Notes under the pieces: model-generated
What the model was told of the DNA's origin: nothing
The model's input: the letters and a program-made list of their open reading frames with translations, nothing else
The model's database searches: none
In this document: positions 13,220 through 22,613 of the stretch, in pieces
Numbering within the stretch: position 1 is the first letter of the stretch
Layout: each line of letters starts with the position of its first letter
Source of the DNA: Holophaga sp.
GTDB taxonomy: Bacteria > Acidobacteriota > Holophagae > Holophagales > Holophagaceae
DNA: 64,000 bases
Direction: 5' to 3'
Assembly (NCBI GenBank): GCA_016715205.1
Contig: JADKBC010000003.1
Coordinates: 62,001-126,000 of the forward strand
Program-made: the position numbers and the translations under genes

Positions 13220-16219
13220 ATGCGTCGAAGTATGTTTGGCAGTGGCCGTCTCGCGGCCCTTCTAGTGATGGGAGCCTCGGCCCTCGTGGCTCAGGGCACT
13301 CAGGTTGCCAACGTTTCGGGCGAAGTAATTGGCAAGGATGGAGCTCCCGTTGCTGGCGTCATGGTTCGCCTCACCTCGCCCTCCCTTCAGGGCACTCGGG
13401 TGGTGACTTCAGATGCCAAGGGTCGCTTTCAGGCGCGCCTATTGCCTCCCGGCACTTACACCATCATCCTGACCAAGGACGGCATGCAGCAGGTCAAGGC
13501 CACTAACACCATCGGTATTGGCCAGACCTTCGAACCCCGCTATCAAATGATGCCCGTGGGCGGCACGGTGGTGGAAGTGGTCGCCTCAGCTGGTGAAATC
13601 GACAAAACGGATACCAAGACGGCTACCAACTACGCCCTTGACAAGGTCGATGCTCTGCCCACCGCTAATCGCACCCTCGAAACCGTCGCCCTCCTCACCC
13701 CTGGCGTAACATCCGGCGTGGGTGGCCGTCCTCAGATCCGCGGCGCCATGACCAGCGGCAACCTGTACTTGCTGGATGGCCAAAACATCTCTGATAACGC
13801 CTACAACAACCGTGGCGTCCGTCTCATCGATGACTCCATCGAAGAGATCCAGGTCATCACCGGTGCCATCTCTGCTGAATACGGAGACGTGGACGGCGGC
13901 GTGCTTAACGCCATCACCAAGTCCGGCGGCAACCAGTTTGCGGGCCAAGTTCGGTGGGAGCTCAATAACCCCCAGTGGAATACCTACACGCCATTTCAAG
14001 CACTTGGTTCATTGAGCAACAAACTCAGCGAAGAAAAAACATTCAGCCTGAGTGGGTTCATCATTAAAGATAAACTCTGGTTCTCCGCCAGCTTTTTCCA
14101 GACAGATCAAAATGGAGTTGGAACCATCGGCGGCAATATTCCTGATGTCGACTGGTACAATATGGTTCGAGATCCAGATGAAGTCCCTCTCGTTCCCTAC
14201 AACTATCAGACGCCTACCGGTGTCGGTGGCGCGATGGTGCCTTACCACACGGGTAACGCATCTGCGGCTAATGGGGGTTACAACGCCAATTACGATACCG
14301 GCCGCAAAGAAATTCGCCGAAATGCTAAGTTAACCTATGCCATCAATCAGAATCACACCCTAGTTGGATCCTTCAATAATTCAAAAATTGTGGACCAAAA
14401 CCGCAATTACAGCGCTGGCGAAATAAGGGCACTCGTCCCCCAGGTGTCAACCTCTGAATTCATGAATTTGCAGTGGCGCGCCATTTGGTCCGATTCTCTG
14501 ACTTCTGAAGTCAAAATGGGACGAAAGAAACAGCTTCTCTCTGCCGGTGCGGATCCAGCGGGCGGCAGCCCCATCTATAGCTACGATGATGGCCTGTACC
14601 GAAACAATGGTATTTTTAACAGCACAGACGGCGGCGATAACCGCAACAACGAGACCTTTAACGCCAAATTCAGTTATTTCTTGGATGCCCTGGGGACCCA
14701 CCAATTCGACGCTGGCGTCGATTATTACAAGGGCACCTCCAAGGCTCGAAACGAACAGACTGCTACGGGATACATTTTTGGTGTCGTGGCCATCAATCTG
14801 GCAACCCGCTACGCTATTCCCCAGGATGTGTGGACTTACACCAGCACAGAGGGCGAAGCCCAGAACATTAGCACTGCCCTTTTTGTCAACGATAAATGGA
14901 CGCTGAATCGAAACCTAACCTTCAACATTGGTCTTCGCTTCGATAAGTTCTCTTCCAAGAACGAGAGCGGCGGCACCACTGCGTCTGCGACTGGATTCTC
15001 CCCCCGCTTGGGGGTTAAATACGACATGATGGCTGATGCCAAATACGTGTTTGGCGCTTCTTATTGCAAATACAACGCCAAAGCCGCTACGGGCGTTCTG
15101 AATTCAGTCACTGGTCAGGGCAACCCCACCGAGATCGATCACCCTTGGATTGGCCTCGATTCATACAACAACGTCACAAATCCGCGGACTTTCGCAGAAA
15201 TCACCAATTTGGCGAATCTAGCGACTAACTACGACCTGAGCTTCATCTCCTTCTACGACAACCCCGTCGTGAACGTCCGATTGTCTCCTGACCTTAAGGC
15301 TCCTTCGGTAACCGAAATTCAGGGAAGCTTCCAATATTCTTTCAACTTCCCTGCTATTGGCAATGGTTCCGTGAAGGTCACTGGCGTTTACAAAAACTGG
15401 AATGACCTCCTTGACTATCGCCGTGGCGCTGATGGCTCTGTCACTCTGCCTGACGGCAATACCGCTTACGTTAAGGTTTGGGAGAATAGCGATGTTGCCG
15501 AACGTAAATACAAGGGCCTAGAGCTTGAAGGCACCTTGGGCAAGGGCCCTTGGAGTGTTGGTGGCAACGTCACTTGGAGCGAGCTGAAAGGCAATTATGA
15601 GGGCGAAGGGACCAGCACTCCCAGTCGTGGTGAAGGCCTGAAGTCATTCACTACGCAGGATGGCGTTGCAATGTATGACTCAAATGTAGTGGGCGCTCCA
15701 TATGGATACTTGGCAGGTCACGTGCCTATTCGTGTTCGGGCCAATGCCAGCTACGTCAGCAACAACTCCTTTGGAAAAACAACTTGGGGTGTTATTTATC
15801 GCTTTGATGCGGGTGCACGCTATAGTCAGGCGCGAACAATTAGCCGAGCCCGAATCAATCCCCTCCTTTCTGCTCAATTTGGCAGTTCCAGCACTCAGTA
15901 TTTGGGAGAGCGTGGCGGAGCAGGCACCTTCCAGGGCTTGACCTACGTGGATTTGGCCATCACCCACGACTTCCCCCTCTTCAAGGCGTATGACAAACCC
16001 GTCTCCGGCTTTGTCAAACTGGTCATTCAGAACGTGTTTAATCACCAGCAAAATTACTCCTGGGGAACTGGCTACGCCTCTGCTACTGGCGTTGCAGGAA
16101 CTCCCACTGGTGGCTTGAACAGCCCCTGGGTCCCGGATTCGAATAACGGCAAGGTCACTGGAAGCCTTCAATATGGTGCTTCTCGCTCCTATGCGATTTC
16201 TACCGGATTCCGGTTCTAA
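13220..16219 (+). CDS. TonB-dependent receptor, Oar-like, with carboxypeptidase-regulatory domain
   Basis: 999-aa outer-membrane receptor. It has a signal peptide (residues 1-22, ending ALVAQ), an N-terminal carboxypeptidase-regulatory-like domain (about 27-105; VSGEVIGKDGAPVAGVMVRL), a plug domain with GGRPQIRGAMTSGNLYLLDG, and a long Tyr/Asn-rich beta barrel ending in an aromatic Phe (TGFRF) as needed for BAM assembly. ATG 13220 has a GGAGG at 13209-13213. This Oar-like family is expanded in Acidobacteriota. The substrate is unknown; a strong terminator follows. Codon use becomes more AT-rich through the barrel. Confidence 0.92.
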   Translation: MRRSMFGSGRLAALLVMGASALVAQGTQVANVSGEVIGKDGAPVAGVMVRLTSPSLQGTRVVTSDAKGRFQARLLPPGTYTIILTKDGMQQVKATNTIGIGQTFEPRYQMMPVGGTVVEVVASAGEIDKTDTKTATNYALDKVDALPTANRTLETVALLTPGVTSGVGGRPQIRGAMTSGNLYLLDGQNISDNAYNNRGVRLIDDSIEEIQVITGAISAEYGDVDGGVLNAITKSGGNQFAGQVRWELNNPQWNTYTPFQALGSLSNKLSEEKTFSLSGFIIKDKLWFSASFFQTDQNGVGTIGGNIPDVDWYNMVRDPDEVPLVPYNYQTPTGVGGAMVPYHTGNASAANGGYNANYDTGRKEIRRNAKLTYAINQNHTLVGSFNNSKIVDQNRNYSAGEIRALVPQVSTSEFMNLQWRAIWSDSLTSEVKMGRKKQLLSAGADPAGGSPIYSYDDGLYRNNGIFNSTDGGDNRNNETFNAKFSYFLDALGTHQFDAGVDYYKGTSKARNEQTATGYIFGVVAINLATRYAIPQDVWTYTSTEGEAQNISTALFVNDKWTLNRNLTFNIGLRFDKFSSKNESGGTTASATGFSPRLGVKYDMMADAKYVFGASYCKYNAKAATGVLNSVTGQGNPTEIDHPWIGLDSYNNVTNPRTFAEITNLANLATNYDLSFISFYDNPVVNVRLSPDLKAPSVTEIQGSFQYSFNFPAIGNGSVKVTGVYKNWNDLLDYRRGADGSVTLPDGNTAYVKVWENSDVAERKYKGLELEGTLGKGPWSVGGNVTWSELKGNYEGEGTSTPSRGEGLKSFTTQDGVAMYDSNVVGAPYGYLAGHVPIRVRANASYVSNNSFGKTTWGVIYRFDAGARYSQARTISRARINPLLSAQFGSSSTQYLGERGGAGTFQGLTYVDLAITHDFPLFKAYDKPVSGFVKLVIQNVFNHQQNYSWGTGYASATGVAGTPTGGLNSPWVPDSNNGKVTGSLQYGASRSYAISTGFRF

Positions 16220-16240
16220 ATTTTTATTTTGAACAAAAAA

Positions 16241-16274
16241 GAAGCGCCTGGGAAACCAGGCGTTTCTTTTTTTT
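16241..16274 (+). terminator. Intrinsic terminator after the TonB receptor
   Basis: An 11-bp stem (GAAGCGCCTGG / CCAGGCGTTTC) with a GAAA loop is followed by an uninterrupted run of eight T. It lies 22 bases after the receptor stop codon. Confidence 0.93.
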
Positions 16275-16433
16275 CCTCCTCGCTGTTTCGTGTGGGTAAT
16301 GCCTAAAGGCGAGGTCGGTTCTTGATCCAATAGAGGCGTGGACACGAACCTTCTTTGTAATCGTTCAGGCCACCTGGCGAATTTCGTCTAAGTTTCGCTT
16401 CAACTTTGAATCGTACCACTGCATGTTCAGGGT

Positions 16434-17480
16434 GTGGATGAACTGAGCGAACTGAAAGCAGTCCTAGCGAAGACGTTGGCCCGAATCGGGGCGCTGGAAG
16501 CTGAGAACCAGAAGTTGCGAGAGCACCTTTGTAAGAATTCACGGAATAGTTCGAAGTCACCGAGTTCCGATATGGGAAGCCGGAAGGTGCCAGAGGCGCC
16601 TGCGGGATGGATGCCTGGCGGGTAGCCTGGACACACGGGGGCTACGCGTGAGGTCGTTCCGCCGGAGAAAGTAGACGAGGGCGTGGATCAGGATCCCGAG
16701 ACCTGCGCCAACTGTGGCACGCCGATGGAGAAGGCACCGCGCATGGATGCGGACCTCCGCCAGATGGTGGAGACGCCCGAGTTCAAGGCCTTCCTGCGGG
16801 AGTTCCGGCTGTGGAAGAACCGGCGCCCAAAGTGTGTGGCTTCACGCAGGGGAAGCTGCCGTCGGGGTAGCCGAGGGGTGCTCTTGGCCCACGCATTCAG
16901 GCGACAACAGCCTTGCTGTCAGGCCGATTCCGGCTGAGCCGTCGGGAGGTGCAGGCGCTAATGCGGCTGATGGTGGGCGTGAATCTGAGCTTGGGTTCGG
17001 TGCAGGCCTGCTGTCTGGCGGCCAGCGAGGCCATGGCTTCGACCCATGCGGATCTGCACGCGCAGGTAAAGGCGGCGGATTCGGTGCATGCGGACGAAAC
17101 CGGCTTCGGTCGCTGTGGGGGAAATTCGCATGTGGCTCTGGGCCGCGACCTCGGACCTTACGGAAGTGTTCCGCCTGCTGCCCGGCCGGGGTGACGAACA
17201 GGCCAAGGATCTGCTGGGAGCATCCTGCACCGCAATCGCTGGAAACCCTACGAGCATTTGCCCAACGCCCAGAGCCAGCTCTGCCATGCTCATCTCCGCC
17301 GCCCCTTCCTGACCATGCTCGAAGGCAACGGCGAGACGGCCACCCAGGGCGCGATGCTGAAGCTGGCCAGCGATCGTGCCTTCCACTACTGGCACGCCTA
17401 TTTGCGGGGCGAGATCGATCGGGTCGGATTGATCGGAAGATGGCTGCCATCCAGAGAGATTCGGCACCGCCAAGTAATTC
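16434..17480 (+). pseudogene. Decayed IS66-family transposase (TnpC-like)
   Basis: IS66 transposase sequence spread over three frames. In order: a leucine-zipper-like start with NSSKSPSSD (16434-16623), an in-frame TAG at 16623 inside the GGKPGHxG region, the CANCGTP zinc-binding segment and VETPEFKAFLREFRL, a frameshift near 16835, a second TAG at about 16875, then LLSGRFRLSRREVQAL, LSLGSVQ and VHADETG (the catalytic-core region), a frameshift to MWLWAATSD..VFRLLPGRG, and another to QLCHAHLRRPFL. At least two nonsense and three frameshift lesions, so it is inactive. No clear terminal inverted repeats seen. Confidence 0.85.
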
Positions 17481-18042
17481 TGCGCGGTCATCCAGCCACC
17501 TACCCAAGACGAAGGATGGCGCGGCGGCCCTGTTCGCCAAATCCTTCCGCTTCGTGACCAACCTGAACGACGCGCCGGCGAACGTCGTCAAGCACTACCT
17601 CAATCGTGGTGAGGCGGAGCGGCGTTTTAACGAATTCGTGGCCCCCTCCGGGCCAACCTTCCGCCACAGAGGCTCCAAGTCTGCGAGCCTTGGCGAGCAG
17701 GAACACGCATCGTGTGCGATACATGGAGAGATAGGCAAAAACGCGATCTGGGCCAAGCTTCTGGCGCTTGCCCACAATTTCCAGGTGGATCTTCGCGCCA
17801 AGGTGGACGGCGGGCAAAAGTTTAAGCCGCAACCCAGCCTCAAGCCAATCAAGGGTGAAGGCAACTGGTCCGTGCTCGCCACCATCTTCGCCATGGGCCG
17901 CGTAAAGCCAAGCATGGTGCGGTTCCGCGCCTTTGCCTTGAAGCTCACCAATACCATTCACGATCATGGGCGCAGCCAGTGGTTCCGCCTCGGCCCCCAG
18001 CACATCCGACCAGCCTGGGCCGCCGCCCTCATCGCGGCCTAA
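17481..18042 (+). pseudogene. Second transposase-like fragment, possibly IS1380-type C-terminus
   Basis: After the IS66 similarity ends, one frame stays open and reads FRFVTNLNDAPANVVKHYLNRGEAERRFNEF, then WAKLLALAHNFQVDLR and VRFRAFALKLTNTI, ending at 18042. This resembles the C-terminal third of DDE group 1 (IS1380-like) transposases (xFVTNL...YxxRGxAExxxxE...LAYN). There is no matching N-terminus, so it would be a truncated remnant abutting the IS66 relic. The family assignment is tentative; the strand is chosen from this similarity. Confidence 0.38.
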
Positions 18043-18328
18043 AGAACCCCACCGAAGGCAAACTCCACAGCAACCACGGCCGACACTTCAACGCGAGCCG
18101 GAGGCCTGTTCCGTGGCCCGTGCGTAATGGCGGTGGCCTCCGTGAATCGCTCCAAGGGCAATGAAAGCGCCTCAAGATGCCGAGGCGCTTAAGTCAGGAT
18201 CATGCCTACATCCGCGAGACTCCCAGACCCGGGTTAGACTGAGGCTTGAAAGCCCATTAATTTCCCACCACAGAACCCTTCCTCTAAGGCTGATACAATC
18301 TAAAAAATACTCATCAAAGGATAGATGT
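18043..18328. other. Intergenic stretch with hairpins
   Basis: 286 bases between the transposase fragment and the VWFA-like gene. It contains two inverted repeats: CGGAGGCC/GGCCTCCG at 18099-18106 and 18135-18142, and AAGCGCCTC/GAGGCGCTT at 18165-18173 and 18182-18190. The second is terminator-shaped but has no T run on either side. No gene is evident. Confidence 0.5.
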
Positions 18329-19507
18329 ATGTTCTTTCAACAACTCTCTGCCTACCCTCTAGCCTTGTTTCTGTGCCTTGGAACATCATCTGCCGAAGGT
18401 CAAACAAACCTGCGGATCAAGGCCCTCCCACTCGGGGACAGGGGTGTCATTGAGGATTTTTCCCCTGGTGACTGGAAAATTAAACTTGGCGGAAAGAACG
18501 CAAATGTTATTTCCCAACGCTTACCTAAGGACCTAGGAAAAGAAGGGCAAAATTGGGTTTTTGTTTTTATGCCTGTAAGGGACCCAGAGATGCGCCAATT
18601 GGCCGTGCAATCCGTGGCCACCTTTATGGTGACCCTTCCGGCCACTGATTCGGTTTTGGTGGTTGTGAGGACGGAAAAAGGCTTGGAATGTTTTACACCA
18701 GGCTTTACGACTCGACCCGTCCTTTGGGAAAAAGCCCTCGTTCGTGTTCTGGAGGAACTACCTGCCCGCCTTGCTGGCAACCCCGAGCCCGCCTTTTCTT
18801 TGCCCGCACCACCTACCGGAGAAAAGGAGGAAGGCATTGAGCCAATTCAACAATTTCTGGCAAAAATTGCAGGGCGGAAAATGGAACGAAGTACAGATGA
18901 TGTCACTTCCAAATGGAGCAGCATCGTAGATTCCTACTCTATTGAGAGCCTCGGAGGCTATGCCAAAACCATCGCAACCACACTGGAGTCCATGGAACGA
19001 TTTAGCGAAGCCCTTGCAAGGAGCCCGGGAGAAAAACACATTCTGGTATTTAGCAGAAATGAAATCGATGATCTGGCGAACCCCGCCTGGGCGCGCAAAG
19101 TGACTCAAATGTCCAGCGGTGGCTATACCAAAAAAGGTGTAAACGAGGTGATGGCAGGAAGAGATGTTCTTAACAGCAAGCTTCAAACCGAAATGATGAT
19201 TCGAGATGTAACTCTGGCTCGCATATCCTTAAGTAATAAATTAACTCAACTTGGGCTAACAATGCACAGTGTTGGCGGGGGTGGTGCCAATTATTTCGGC
19301 GCTTTTGCCGAAGCTGCTGTTGCTACAGGTGGCTATCAATACCGCTTTGATACAGACCTAGTAGCTCGCTTATCGCAATTGCTACCACTTTGGGCCACTC
19401 GATATGAGCTGGAAGTTGCGCTTCCCTCTGGGGTATCACAACCAACGAAAATCCAGGTGGAGACCACCCGAAAAAATGTTCGGATGTATGCGCCATTTTC
19501 AAATTAA
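18329..19507 (+). CDS. Secreted VWFA-related protein of acidobacterial type, degenerate MIDAS
   Basis: 392-aa exported protein with a signal peptide (residues 1-24, ending SSAEG). The core resembles the acidobacterial VWFA-related domain: a strand NWVFVFMPVRDPEMRQLAVQSV where the metal-binding DxSxS would be, then LPATDSVLVVVRTEKG, FTTRPVLWEKALVRVLEEL, and later EKHILVFSRNEIDDL. The MIDAS DxSxS is absent (MPVRD), so metal-dependent ligand binding is doubtful. It is noticeably more AT-rich than its neighbours and follows transposase relics, suggesting acquired or fast-evolving DNA. Start ATG 18329 gives the signal peptide. Confidence 0.7.
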   Translation: MFFQQLSAYPLALFLCLGTSSAEGQTNLRIKALPLGDRGVIEDFSPGDWKIKLGGKNANVISQRLPKDLGKEGQNWVFVFMPVRDPEMRQLAVQSVATFMVTLPATDSVLVVVRTEKGLECFTPGFTTRPVLWEKALVRVLEELPARLAGNPEPAFSLPAPPTGEKEEGIEPIQQFLAKIAGRKMERSTDDVTSKWSSIVDSYSIESLGGYAKTIATTLESMERFSEALARSPGEKHILVFSRNEIDDLANPAWARKVTQMSSGGYTKKGVNEVMAGRDVLNSKLQTEMMIRDVTLARISLSNKLTQLGLTMHSVGGGGANYFGAFAEAAVATGGYQYRFDTDLVARLSQLLPLWATRYELEVALPSGVSQPTKIQVETTRKNVRMYAPFSN

Positions 19508-19608
19508 TTTCCATGATGCAGATCGCCTTTCGCCGTTGATATTCAACTATGGTTCTTTGGAAATTCCGAGGTTGCACTCTATCAAGGTGAAACCGTTATT
19601 CTTTTCTT

Positions 19609-20595
19609 ATGTCGAATAGGCTTGCACTCATCCACACCGGCGGCACGCTGGGCATGACACCCTCGGGCGAGCCTTTTTCGCTAGCTCCTGGCCCTTCGCT
19701 AGATCTGATCCTGGAGCAGGTGCCGGAGCTGCGGCAGTTGGCGGATCTGAAGCTGGTGGTGGCCTTCAACCAGGATTCTTCCACCAACGAGCCTGGCGAT
19801 ATTCTGCGGCTTGCGGAGCTGATCCGAACCGAATCCCAGGGCTGCGATGGAGTGGTGCTGGTGCACGGCACGGACACCATGGCCTTCACGGCTTCCATGC
19901 TGGGGTTTCTGCTGGCGGATCTTGGCAAGCCGGTGGTAATCACTGGCTCGCAGCGGCCCCTGGCCTATGTGCGCAGCGATGCGCGCAGCAATCTGGTGGA
20001 TGCGGTGACCCTGGCCACCAAGGGCGTGGCGGAGATCGGCATCTGCTTTGGCGATCACTGGTACCGGGGCGTGGCCACGGACAAGCTGAGCGTGCATCGC
20101 TACGAAGCGTTTGATACGCCCAACCTGCCGCCGCTGGCCGAACTGGGACTCCACGTGCATGTGCATCCCCATGCCGGACAGTTTGAACGGCGCGTGCCCA
20201 GTGGCATCGGCGGTGCTTTTGAAGCCAATCTGGCCGTGTATGCGCCCTTCCCTGGCATGCCCTGGCCCATGCCCGTGGAAAGCACCCGGGGTGTGGTGGT
20301 GCATGCCTACGGCGCGGGCAACCTGCCCATGGGCCGGGCCGATCTCCAAGGCTTGTTTCACCATTGCCGGGAACAGGAAATTCCGGTGGTGATCACCAGC
20401 CAATGTCCCTGGGGCGGGGTCGATCTGGAAACTTACGAATTGGGTGCGCTGGCAGCCGAGCAAGGCGCCATCGCAGGCGGCCTCCATACGCGCTGGGCCG
20501 CCATTGCCAAGTTGGGGCTGGTGCTGGGTACAGGCGGTGGGATGGCCGAGGTGCGCCAAGCCTTTGGAATTTCCTGGGCGGGGGAACCTGTCTAA
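19609..20595 (+). CDS. L-asparaginase
   Basis: 328-aa asparaginase/glutaminase-family amidohydrolase converting asparagine to aspartate and ammonia. Both catalytic Thr motifs are visible: HTGGTLG (Thr13) near the N-terminus and VHGTDTMAFTAS near residue 85. There is no signal peptide, which fits the cytoplasmic type I enzyme (AnsA) rather than the periplasmic type II. The C-terminal lobe has VVITSQCPWGGVDLETYELG, typical of type I. Length is in the family range. Confidence 0.9.
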   Translation: MSNRLALIHTGGTLGMTPSGEPFSLAPGPSLDLILEQVPELRQLADLKLVVAFNQDSSTNEPGDILRLAELIRTESQGCDGVVLVHGTDTMAFTASMLGFLLADLGKPVVITGSQRPLAYVRSDARSNLVDAVTLATKGVAEIGICFGDHWYRGVATDKLSVHRYEAFDTPNLPPLAELGLHVHVHPHAGQFERRVPSGIGGAFEANLAVYAPFPGMPWPMPVESTRGVVVHAYGAGNLPMGRADLQGLFHHCREQEIPVVITSQCPWGGVDLETYELGALAAEQGAIAGGLHTRWAAIAKLGLVLGTGGGMAEVRQAFGISWAGEPV

Positions 20596-20636
20596 GTACC
20601 CCAAGGCACCGTAAACTGAAGGTTTCCGAGGTTCCC

Positions 20637-21908
20637 ATGCTCGACCCTGCGTTGCTTCGCCAAGATCTCGATGCCGTTGTTCAGGGCCTTGCCGGTCGGG
20701 GCTATGCCTTTGATCGCGAGACTTACCTGAAGCTGGAATCCGAGCGTCGGCAGGTGATCCAGGAGGCGGAAGTCCTCAAGGCCGAGCGCAATCGGGTGTC
20801 GGAGGAAGTGGCCAAGCTGAAGCGCGAGAAAAAGGATGCGGAGCATCTCATCGTGGCCCAGCGCGAGGTGGGCCAAAAACTCGCCGCCCTGGAAGCCGCC
20901 GAGCGTGAGGCCGAGAGCGCCTTCCGAGCTTTCCTCGCCACCATCCCCAATGTGCCCCACACCTGCGTGCCCGTGGGCAAGGATGAACACGCCAATCTGG
21001 AAACCAAGCGCTGGGGCCAGCCCACACCCATTGAAAACCCACTGGATCACGTGGAGCTGGGCACCCGCCTGGGCATTCTGGATCTGGATCGCGCCGCCAA
21101 GATCAGCGGGGGGCGCTTTGCCGTGCTGAAGGGCCTGGGTGCCAAGCTGGAACGTTCGCTCATCTCCTTCATGCTGGATCGCCAGACCGCGGCAGGCTGG
21201 GGCGAAGTGTTGCCGCCTTACCTGGTACTGCCCGAAAGCATGTATGCCACGGGCCAGCTGCCCAAATTTGAAGCGGATCTCTTCAAGACCCACCGGGGCG
21301 AGGATGCGCTCTACCTCATTCCCACCGCCGAGGTGCCCGTCACCAATCTCTACCGGGACGAAGTCCTTCCCGCCGATCAACTGCCCCTGCGGCACTGCGC
21401 CTTCACCCCTTGCTTCCGCAGCGAAGCGGGCAGCTACGGCAAGGATACGAAGGGCGTCATCCGTCAGCATCAATTCCACAAGGTGGAACTGGTGGCCTTC
21501 GCCGCGCCCGAGCAGGCCGAAGCGGAACTGGAGCACCTCACCGAATGCGCTGAAGCTATCCTCGAGGCTCTTGAATTGCCCTACCGCCGGGTGCTGCTGT
21601 GCACGGGGGACATGGGCTTCAGCAGCCGCAAGACCTACGATCTGGAAGTGTGGCTGCCCAGCCAGAACACCTACCGTGAAATCAGTTCATGTTCCTGGTT
21701 TGGCGATTTCCAGGCCCGGCGTGGCAGCATCCGGTTCAAGGGCACGGAAGCCAAGGCCAAGGCCCAGCTGGTGCACACCCTCAACGGCAGCGGCTTGGCC
21801 GTGGGCCGCACCTGGGTGGCCATCCTGGAGAACTACCAGCAGCCCGATGGCAGCATCAAGGTGCCCAAGGCCCTCCAGCCCTACCTTGGGTGCGATGTCA
21901 TTCGGTGA
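20637..21908 (+). CDS. serS: Seryl-tRNA synthetase
   Basis: Charges tRNA-Ser (and tRNA-Sec where present). The 423 residues begin with the long antiparallel coiled-coil arm that grips the tRNA (about residues 30-100), followed by a class II core: motif 2 FRSEAGSYGKDTKGVIRQHQF and motif 3 NGSGLAVGRTWVAILE. The ATG at 20637 is preceded by GAGGTT. Its last bases overlap the start of the following ABC ATPase gene (GTGA), so the two are probably translated in a coupled way. Confidence 0.97.
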   Translation: MLDPALLRQDLDAVVQGLAGRGYAFDRETYLKLESERRQVIQEAEVLKAERNRVSEEVAKLKREKKDAEHLIVAQREVGQKLAALEAAEREAESAFRAFLATIPNVPHTCVPVGKDEHANLETKRWGQPTPIENPLDHVELGTRLGILDLDRAAKISGGRFAVLKGLGAKLERSLISFMLDRQTAAGWGEVLPPYLVLPESMYATGQLPKFEADLFKTHRGEDALYLIPTAEVPVTNLYRDEVLPADQLPLRHCAFTPCFRSEAGSYGKDTKGVIRQHQFHKVELVAFAAPEQAEAELEHLTECAEAILEALELPYRRVLLCTGDMGFSSRKTYDLEVWLPSQNTYREISSCSWFGDFQARRGSIRFKGTEAKAKAQLVHTLNGSGLAVGRTWVAILENYQQPDGSIKVPKALQPYLGCDVIR

Positions 21909-22552
21909 GCCTGCTTCAGGTTCATGAGCTTGGCGTTCAGCGGAAGGATCGCTGGGTTTTTCGCAATCTCTCCTTCGAATTAGCTGGAGGCGAAGCTCTG
22001 GCCATCACCGGACCCAGCGGCGCAGGCAAAACCACCCTGCTCTGGACCATTTTGGGTCTTCTGGAACCCAACGAGGGCGAAGTGAGACTCCAGGGGGAAC
22101 CCTGGTCCGTACTCACGGAAGCCCAGCGTCGGCCCCGTCGGAACCTCATTCAGGCAATGTTCCAGGATCCCCTGGCTTCGCTGCCTCCCCATCGGACCGG
22201 CTGGGAAATCCTGGAAGAGCCTTTGGTCATCCATCAGCAAGGCGATGGCGCAACCCGAAAGGAAGCCGTCAGGGCCATGGCCGCCCGGGTGAAGTTTCCC
22301 GAAGCTTGTCTGGCGCAGCGCCCCGCCCAGTGGTCCGGAGGGTTGGCCCAGCGCCTGTCCCTGGCCCGGGCCCTGATGCTGCACCCCAAAATCGTGGCCC
22401 TGGATGAACCCCTCTCCGCCTTGGACCCCACCCTGGCCAGCCATTTGCTGGAACTGCTCCTCGAATTGAAAGCCGAAGGCCTCGCCCTGCTCATGGTCAC
22501 CCACAATCCCAAGGCAGCGACCCGTTTGTGCGATCGCACCCTCCAGCTTTGA
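21905..22552 (+). CDS. Orphan ABC transporter ATP-binding protein
   Basis: 215-aa ABC ATPase. Walker A GPSGAGKTT (residues 37-45), Q-loop MFQDPLASL, signature WSGGLAQR in place of LSGGQQR, Walker B VALDEPLSALD and switch His in MVTHN are all present, so it should hydrolyse ATP. Sequence style is closest to the DppF/NikE/PhnK branch of peptide, nickel or phosphonate importers. The GTG start at 21905 overlaps the serS stop. No permease or binding protein is adjacent, so the partner and substrate are unknown. Confidence 0.85.
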   Translation: MSLLQVHELGVQRKDRWVFRNLSFELAGGEALAITGPSGAGKTTLLWTILGLLEPNEGEVRLQGEPWSVLTEAQRRPRRNLIQAMFQDPLASLPPHRTGWEILEEPLVIHQQGDGATRKEAVRAMAARVKFPEACLAQRPAQWSGGLAQRLSLARALMLHPKIVALDEPLSALDPTLASHLLELLLELKAEGLALLMVTHNPKAATRLCDRTLQL

Positions 22553-22564
22553 AACGCTCCCTAT

Positions 22565-22592
22565 AAAAATGGCCGCAATGCGCGGCCATTTT
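22565..22592. terminator. Bidirectional terminator between ABC ATPase and ppiD-like gene
   Basis: An 11-bp perfect stem (AAAATGGCCGC / GCGGCCATTTT) with a five-base loop lies between convergent genes. The A-run and T-run at the two ends let it work in both directions. Confidence 0.85.
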
Positions 22593-22613
22593 GTTGGTGG
22601 AAACCAATCAAAC

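Noticed and set aside
16714..18042. A 442-codon plus-strand frame spanning the transposase region
   Set aside because: Its first two thirds are the wrong frame for the IS66 sequence; only the end after about 17480 has a plausible protein similarity, so it is not one gene.
18165..18190. Hairpin AAGCGCCTC/GAGGCGCTT as a terminator
   Set aside because: There is no T run on either strand.
20596..20636. T-box leader before serS
   Set aside because: The gap is 41 bases, far too short, with no terminator or T-box sequence.
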